NCBI GenBank assembly: GCA_031401815.1
Contig: JANNRW010000254.1
Span: 1 to 10,908, forward strand
Source of the DNA: JANNRW01 sp031401815
GTDB taxonomy: Bacteria > Desulfobacterota > Desulfuromonadia > Geobacterales > DSM-12255
Length of the DNA: 10,908 bases
Reading direction: 5' to 3'
Positions within the stretch are counted from its first letter, which is position 1, and every line of letters begins with the position of its first letter. Position numbers and translations under genes: made by a program. This document shows, one piece after another, positions 6,659 to 10,908 of the stretch. The notes below the pieces were generated by a model. The model was not told the origin of the DNA and did no database searches. It saw only the letters and a program-made list of their open reading frames with translations.

Positions 6659-8017
6659 GTGATGCTTTTGCCAGGCTGCAAGTATAAATTAGTTTTCGCA
6701 GCACTTTTGCTGCTGCTTTTTTCAGGAACAGATCTTCTTGCTGATTGGACTTGGAAATTCCCTTTTTATTCTGATCCCCCCCCGGTTTCTTTACCTGCCA
6801 AGGACTCTGTGTCTGCACCATTAGTCAGGAAAAGCAGTCCAGCATTACTAAAAAACCACGATCCATCCGGCAAGAGCCCGGATGGTAATACTCTGCTCAC
6901 CCCTTTGCCGGCGCAACTGCCGGTATTGAAGTCAGTAGATTTAAAAGCCACAGCTGCTAGCGATTCTGATAAATCCACACCTGCGAAGCTCTTGCCGACT
7001 CTTGCTCTGCAACCTCGTCAATCAGCTCAGTTCAAGCCTGATTTTACCTATCAGACGTATCTTGTGAATGAAGACAGCCACTGGAAAGGTCAGGTACTTC
7101 TTGATGGATGGGTGACAGTTGCTCCTCATGCAACACTTTTCATTCACCCTGGTACCCTGATCCGTGCAGCTGATGGTTCGGGTCTCCTCGTACAGGGGAG
7201 GCTTGTCATGAAAGGGGAAGCCGACAGGCAGATTGTGATCTCTTCACTTTTTTCGGAATCACGATCCTCTGACTGGCGCGGCATTTTTTTTATTGGAACA
7301 GATAAAAACAACATATTTGAACATGTTCGTCTGGAAGGTGCTGAAACGGCAATAAACGCGAGATTTTCATCTTTTTCCGCAAGGCAGGTCGCAATCAGCA
7401 ACTCTTTGATCGGAGTTCATCTTCAGGGTGGAACCGGTTTTCTGTCAGCTGCTAGTTTTACCTCCACAGAGACCGGGATTGTTGTAACAAACAGCGAATT
7501 AACTCTTGACAAGGTTTCATTTGAGCGTTCTGGCAGAGGGATTGTTGCCAGCAGTTCTGAGCTTCTGGCCGCTGATCTGCTCATTGCCCGGAGCTCTTTT
7601 ACAGGGCTGTCGGCAGAGCAGACACAGTTGAAAATAGAGCGTCTTTCAGCTGTTGGCAATGAGACAGGAGCAAGGCTGGAAAAGTGCGAAGGGTCGATAA
7701 TTGACTCTACTTTCAGGGATAACAGGGAGAGTGGTGCAGTATTGATCGCTTCAGGGATTAAAATGACAGGCAATCTCTTTACCGGCAACAAAACAGGGCT
7801 TCAGCTTGATGACAATCTTCCTGCTGTCTGGGGGTCTGCTTTCTACAGTAACAGAAGTTATAATTTTCTCTATCTTGGAGAGGAAAAGCTTTATTTTGGT
7901 GGGAACTGGTTTGGTGGAGCAGAAAAGGGGGAGCTAGAACGTACATTTTTCAGCAAGCGGCCGGGAGCAGTTCGCCTGGATCCGGTATTGGCTGCTAATC
8001 CGCTGCTTGTCCGATGA
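6659..8017 (+). CDS. Exported right-handed parallel beta-helix protein
   Basis: The product (452 residues from GTG 6659) starts with a signal peptide: Lys-rich CKYK, a Leu-rich core (about 11-22) and likely cleavage at LLA-DW (28/29). A Pro/Ser/Lys-rich low-order linker follows (about 35-125), then a long stretch (about 130-445) of short strand-turn repeats with regularly spaced Val/Ile, Asn and Gly, as in pectate-lyase-like beta-helix proteins (for example GSGLLVQGRLVMKG, KTGLQLDDN). Such proteins sit outside the cytoplasm and bind or cut polysaccharide; no catalytic residues can be assigned here. The start is uncertain: GTG 6659, ATG 6662 or TTG 6668, the last having the best distance to GGGGTG. 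Runs of eight C (6776-6783) and eight T (7284-7291) lie in the coding region. Its stop overlaps the next start in ATGA. Confidence 0.82.
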   Translation: MMLLPGCKYKLVFAALLLLLFSGTDLLADWTWKFPFYSDPPPVSLPAKDSVSAPLVRKSSPALLKNHDPSGKSPDGNTLLTPLPAQLPVLKSVDLKATAASDSDKSTPAKLLPTLALQPRQSAQFKPDFTYQTYLVNEDSHWKGQVLLDGWVTVAPHATLFIHPGTLIRAADGSGLLVQGRLVMKGEADRQIVISSLFSESRSSDWRGIFFIGTDKNNIFEHVRLEGAETAINARFSSFSARQVAISNSLIGVHLQGGTGFLSAASFTSTETGIVVTNSELTLDKVSFERSGRGIVASSSELLAADLLIARSSFTGLSAEQTQLKIERLSAVGNETGARLEKCEGSIIDSTFRDNRESGAVLIASGIKMTGNLFTGNKTGLQLDDNLPAVWGSAFYSNRSYNFLYLGEEKLYFGGNWFGGAEKGELERTFFSKRPGAVRLDPVLAANPLLVR

Positions 8018-9174
8018 CCGGGAATCAATCTGACGTGATCATCTATCTTGATAATGCAGCTACATCTTTTCCCAAGCCTGAAGAGGTTTACCTGGCACAG
8101 GAACAGGCATTTCGCCAGGTCGGTGTTGCTCCGGGTCGCGGAAGTTACCGCCTTTCGATCGAAGCTTCAAGAATTCTCTTCAGGGTTCGCGAATCAGTGG
8201 CACTTCTGTTCGGTGTCAAGGATGCATCAAGAGTAATATTCACACATAGTGCCACAGAAGCACTGAATATGGCTATCAGGGGGTTGTTGCAGCCGGGAGA
8301 TCATGTTGTTACCACGACGATGGAGCATAATTCTCTCGCCAGACCTCTATACAGAGCTCAGCGCGAAGGGGTTGACGTAACCTGGATTGAAGCAGACAAG
8401 GACGGCTATGTGACTAAAGAGAAGATCGCTGCTGCGCTTCGTCCCAGGACCCGTCTTGTTGCCCTTGCCCACTGTTCCAATGTTACCGGCGCTGTAAACC
8501 CTGTCGAGGAGATTGGCGCTTTTCTTGCCGGAGAGAGGGCTCTGTTTCTTGTTGATGGAGCGCAGAGCGCCGGGAGTATCCCTCTCAATATTTTAGAGGC
8601 AAACATAGATCTCTTTGCAGCAGCCGGACACAAAGGTTTATATGGCCCACCCGGCACAGGCTTTCTTTATGTTTCTCCGGGGGTCGATCTTGAGCCCCTG
8701 CTTGTTGGAGGGACTGGAGGCGGATCTTCTGATATTGATCAGCCGCTTTCCATGCCGGAGAGTTATGAAAGCGGCACAATGAATACTCCGGCAATAGCCG
8801 GGCTTGGAGCCGGTCTGGATTTCATTTCGGGAAGAACTGTTGCAAATATTCAGAAGCATGAGCACTCTCTGGTAACAGCACTGATTCATGGCCTTGGCGC
8901 AATCAGCTCTGTTACTCTCTACAACAGTTCCGGAGTAAGAGCTCGTGGTGGTCTGGTCTCTTTTACATTGGCAGGTATCGATCCGGCAGTCATCGGTTTC
9001 AGGCTTGACCACGAGTACGGGATATCTGTCCGAGTGGGTCTCCACTGTGCGCCGCAGGCGCATAGAACTATCGGCACTTTTCCTGAAGGGACTGTGAGAG
9101 TAAGTCCGGGGATCTTCAATACCGAGGATCAGATTGACAGGTTTATTCAGGCTATTCGGGAAATTGCGGGGTAA
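8014..9174 (+). CDS. Class V aminotransferase, cysteine desulfurase-like PLP enzyme
   Basis: The 386-residue protein has the layout of cysteine desulfurase/selenocysteine lyase enzymes, which remove sulfur or selenium from cysteine or selenocysteine. Visible marks are the N-terminal YLDNAATSFPKP (11-22), the cofactor-stacking histidine in MEHNS (H105), D181 and Q184 in LVDGAQSAG, the Schiff-base lysine K207 in AAGHKGLYGPPGTG, and a likely catalytic cysteine C345 in VRVGLHCAPQAH. The N-terminal wording and the RxGLHCAP loop fit the stand-alone cysteine desulfurase family better than IscS or SufS, and no scaffold, SufBCD or IscU gene is adjacent. It therefore may serve thiolation or selenium metabolism rather than bulk Fe-S assembly. 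The start ATG 8014 overlaps the stop of the beta-helix gene by 4 bp (ATGA), so translation is probably coupled. Confidence 0.88.
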   Translation: MTGNQSDVIIYLDNAATSFPKPEEVYLAQEQAFRQVGVAPGRGSYRLSIEASRILFRVRESVALLFGVKDASRVIFTHSATEALNMAIRGLLQPGDHVVTTTMEHNSLARPLYRAQREGVDVTWIEADKDGYVTKEKIAAALRPRTRLVALAHCSNVTGAVNPVEEIGAFLAGERALFLVDGAQSAGSIPLNILEANIDLFAAAGHKGLYGPPGTGFLYVSPGVDLEPLLVGGTGGGSSDIDQPLSMPESYESGTMNTPAIAGLGAGLDFISGRTVANIQKHEHSLVTALIHGLGAISSVTLYNSSGVRARGGLVSFTLAGIDPAVIGFRLDHEYGISVRVGLHCAPQAHRTIGTFPEGTVRVSPGIFNTEDQIDRFIQAIREIAG

Positions 9175-9178
9175 AAAT

Positions 9179-9451
9179 ATGAAAACCCTTATCAGCACTC
9201 TTCTATTGATGGTATTAACGACTGTTTCCGCCTGTTCTCTTGCACCGGAAAGGGCTGTAACACGTCAGGAGCTGTACAAGACAAACGTATTCAGTGAATT
9301 CAGTGTAAAGGATTCACCCGAGAGTGTTCTGGCAACCCTGAATCGCGAGGGAGAGGTCGTACTGGAAGGAACGAGCAAGTTTGGAGATGAATATTTCATA
9401 AAAATTCTGGCAACCGGCAAGGGTCTCAGGATTCGTCTGTATGCAAAGTAA
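9179..9451 (+). CDS. Small predicted lipoprotein, unknown function
   Basis: The 90-residue product begins MKTLISTLLLMVLTTVSAC, a type II signal sequence whose lipobox VSAC puts the acylated cysteine at C19, so the mature form of about 72 residues should be membrane-anchored. The rest is mixed alpha/beta with no motif I recognise; a charged C-terminus ends RIRLYAK. A longer frame from an ATG at 9134 exists but would start inside the desulfurase gene and hide the signal sequence, so ATG 9179 is preferred. The start lies 4 bases after the desulfurase stop, with a G-rich stretch GCGGGG about 7 bases upstream; the PhoH-type gene follows after 15 bp. An operon is likely; function is not assigned. 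Confidence 0.75.
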   Translation: MKTLISTLLLMVLTTVSACSLAPERAVTRQELYKTNVFSEFSVKDSPESVLATLNREGEVVLEGTSKFGDEYFIKILATGKGLRIRLYAK

Positions 9452-9466
9452 CCGGAGAAATCAAAA

Positions 9467-10783
9467 ATGAAAACCTTTGTTCTTGACACAAATGTGCTGT
9501 TATATGATCCGCACGCTCTTTACAAATTTGAAGAGAATATCATTGTCATTCCTATTACTGTCATTGAAGAGATAGACAAGTTCAAGAAGGATATGAACGA
9601 GACCGGCAGGAATGCGCGCCACGTTTCAAGGCTTCTTGATGCCTTGCGCAGCAGCGGCTCTCTTTCCCAAGGGGTCATGCTGGAATCCGGCACTCTTCTC
9701 AGGGTCGAGATTTACGAAGAGCGCGTAATAAAGCGACTGCCGCCTGAACTAAGAGCCGACCGGGGTGACAACAGGATTCTTGCTGTTGCCATGGATATCA
9801 AGGAGCGCGGTGAATCCTTTCCGGTAATTCTTGTGTCAAAAGATACAAATCTCCGGATAAAGGCTGATGCGCTTGGGCTTACAGCAGAAGATTACGAGTC
9901 TGACAAGGTTGAGATTGAGGATCTTTACAGCGGGATGACAGAGCTCAAGGTTGACCCGGAGATAATTGACAGATTTTATGGCCAGGGGTGGCTCGAACCT
10001 TCTGATTCATTTCTCCCTAACCAGTTTGTCTCAATGAGTGATCGAACCAACTCTTCCCATGCTGCCATCGGTCGTTTTGATGCAGGTAAAAATCGGATAC
10101 TGCCGCTTCGGAAAGGGGGAAAGAACGGTATCTGGAGCATTCTCCCCAGAAACCGTGAGCAGTCACTTGCCATTGACATCCTGCTGGATGATGAGATCAA
10201 GCTGGTGACACTTGTCGGGAAGGCCGGTACAGGCAAGACTCTGCTTGCTATTGCCGCAGGCCTTCACAAAGTGGCGGAAGAGAATGTCTACAACCGGCTG
10301 CTGGTCTCAAGGCCGGTTTTCCCCATGGGGAGGGATATAGGCTTTCTTCCGGGTGATATTGAAGAGAAGCTTGCCCCATGGATGCAGCCGATTTTTGATA
10401 ATGTCGAGCTGCTCCTCTCCGGGCATGAGTCTGAAAAGCGCCATAGCAAGGGGTACAAGGAGCTTGTAGCCATGGGTATCATGGAGATTGAGCCGCTGAC
10501 CTATATCAGGGGGCGCTCTATCCCAAATCAGTTCATGATAGTCGATGAAGCTCAGAATCTTACACCTCATGAAATTAAAACCATCATTACAAGAGCAGGT
10601 GAAGGGACAAAGGTTGTTCTTACCGGAGACCCTTACCAGATTGACAATCCGTATGTTGATGCTTCAAGCAATGGTTTGACTTATCTTGTTGAACGACTTA
10701 AAACTCTCAAAATCACTGGTCATGTGACAATGACCAAGGGGGAGCGGTCGGAGCTGGCAGAGCTTGCAGCGAACCTGTTGTAA
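9467..10783 (+). CDS. PIN-PhoH fusion protein, predicted RNase/RNA-acting ATPase (PhoH2 type)
   Basis: This 438-residue protein joins an N-terminal PIN nuclease domain to a C-terminal PhoH ATPase domain. PIN acidic residues are seen in FVLDTNVLLYD (D7), VIEEIDKF (E34/E35), GDNRILAV (D101) and VSKDTNLR (D126). The ATPase has Walker A GKAGTGKT (251-258), Walker B MIVDEAQ (357-363, D360 E361) and the sensor VLTGDPYQID (384-393). Mycobacterial PhoH2 proteins with this design unwind and cut RNA, so an RNA-processing or toxin-like role is plausible here, but no antitoxin-like partner gene is next to it. The 438-residue length and intact motifs suggest a working full-length gene. The start ATG 9467 has GGAG 9 bases upstream. 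No clear terminator hairpin with a T-run follows the stop at 10783. Confidence 0.93.
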   Translation: MKTFVLDTNVLLYDPHALYKFEENIIVIPITVIEEIDKFKKDMNETGRNARHVSRLLDALRSSGSLSQGVMLESGTLLRVEIYEERVIKRLPPELRADRGDNRILAVAMDIKERGESFPVILVSKDTNLRIKADALGLTAEDYESDKVEIEDLYSGMTELKVDPEIIDRFYGQGWLEPSDSFLPNQFVSMSDRTNSSHAAIGRFDAGKNRILPLRKGGKNGIWSILPRNREQSLAIDILLDDEIKLVTLVGKAGTGKTLLAIAAGLHKVAEENVYNRLLVSRPVFPMGRDIGFLPGDIEEKLAPWMQPIFDNVELLLSGHESEKRHSKGYKELVAMGIMEIEPLTYIRGRSIPNQFMIVDEAQNLTPHEIKTIITRAGEGTKVVLTGDPYQIDNPYVDASSNGLTYLVERLKTLKITGHVTMTKGERSELAELAANLL

Positions 10784-10908
10784 TTCCTTGATGATGCATT
10801 CGCAAATTCTCAAATAAAGTCCAGGTGTGCGCCACAGCCACACGATAAGCGGCACGTAAATGAGCACGTTGACCAGGAGCCCTGCTGCCGCACCGAAAAT
10901 CAGCATCA
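10664..10908 (-). pseudogene. 3' part of a membrane-protein reading frame, possibly decayed
   Basis: A minus-strand frame open at the right window edge encodes a clear hydrophobic helix, LIFGAAAGLLVNVLIYVP continuing to LIVWLWRTPG, then loses membrane character (YLRICECIIKELQQV onwards) and ends at 10664, antisense to the last 120 bases of the PIN-PhoH gene. The helix resembles transmembrane segments of transporters, perhaps of the major facilitator type, but I cannot name the family. Because the meaningful part stops near 10810 and the rest is antisense coding sequence, this may be a truncated remnant, or a real gene whose tail overlaps its neighbour. The 5' part lies outside the window. Confidence 0.35.

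Noticed and set aside
9134..9178. Upstream ATG extension of the small lipoprotein
   Set aside because: It overlaps the desulfurase gene and would bury the lipobox signal sequence; ATG 9179 gives a standard lipoprotein start.

Overview
The window looks like ordinary chromosome from a Geobacter-like member of the Desulfuromonadia (formerly Deltaproteobacteria). This is an inference from gene content and style: a stand-alone adenosylcobalamin-dependent ribonucleotide reductase, a GAF-GGDEF diguanylate cyclase, an exported beta-helix protein, and short 7-8 bp GAGT/GTCAG tandem repeats in front of genes. No phage, transposase, CRISPR or rRNA/tRNA gene is visible.

Layout. Bases 1-80 are ten copies of an 8-bp repeat running up to the ribosome binding site of a TldE/PmbA-like gene (92-1429, +). 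A TIM-barrel metal-dependent hydrolase (1433-2425, +) follows after 3 bp. Between this pair and the convergent genes lies a 181-bp gap-free imperfect palindrome (2417-2597), which supplies the last two codons and the stop of the hydrolase. On the minus strand, nrdJ (5330-3096) is followed by an O6-methylguanine-DNA methyltransferase gene (3075-2602). The nrdJ promoter region carries two NrdR-box-like 16-mers with a 16-bp linker, one of them between the -35 and -10 elements, so repression by NrdR is a strong prediction.

From a divergent start at 5546 five plus-strand genes are packed with gaps of 15 bp or less: GAF-GGDEF diguanylate cyclase, exported beta-helix protein, class V aminotransferase/cysteine desulfurase-like enzyme (ATGA overlap), small lipoprotein, and a PIN-PhoH RNase/ATPase. 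A six-unit 7-bp repeat precedes the first of them. The right edge holds a minus-strand reading frame for a membrane segment that runs out of the window and may be a decayed gene.

How the genes relate. nrdJ and the methyltransferase make a DNA precursor/repair pair. The five-gene plus-strand run looks like one transcript, but its products do not form a known pathway. I found no convincing new multi-gene system. The most interesting objects are the 181-bp palindrome, the NrdR site pair, and the two 8-nt homopolymer runs inside the exported beta-helix gene.
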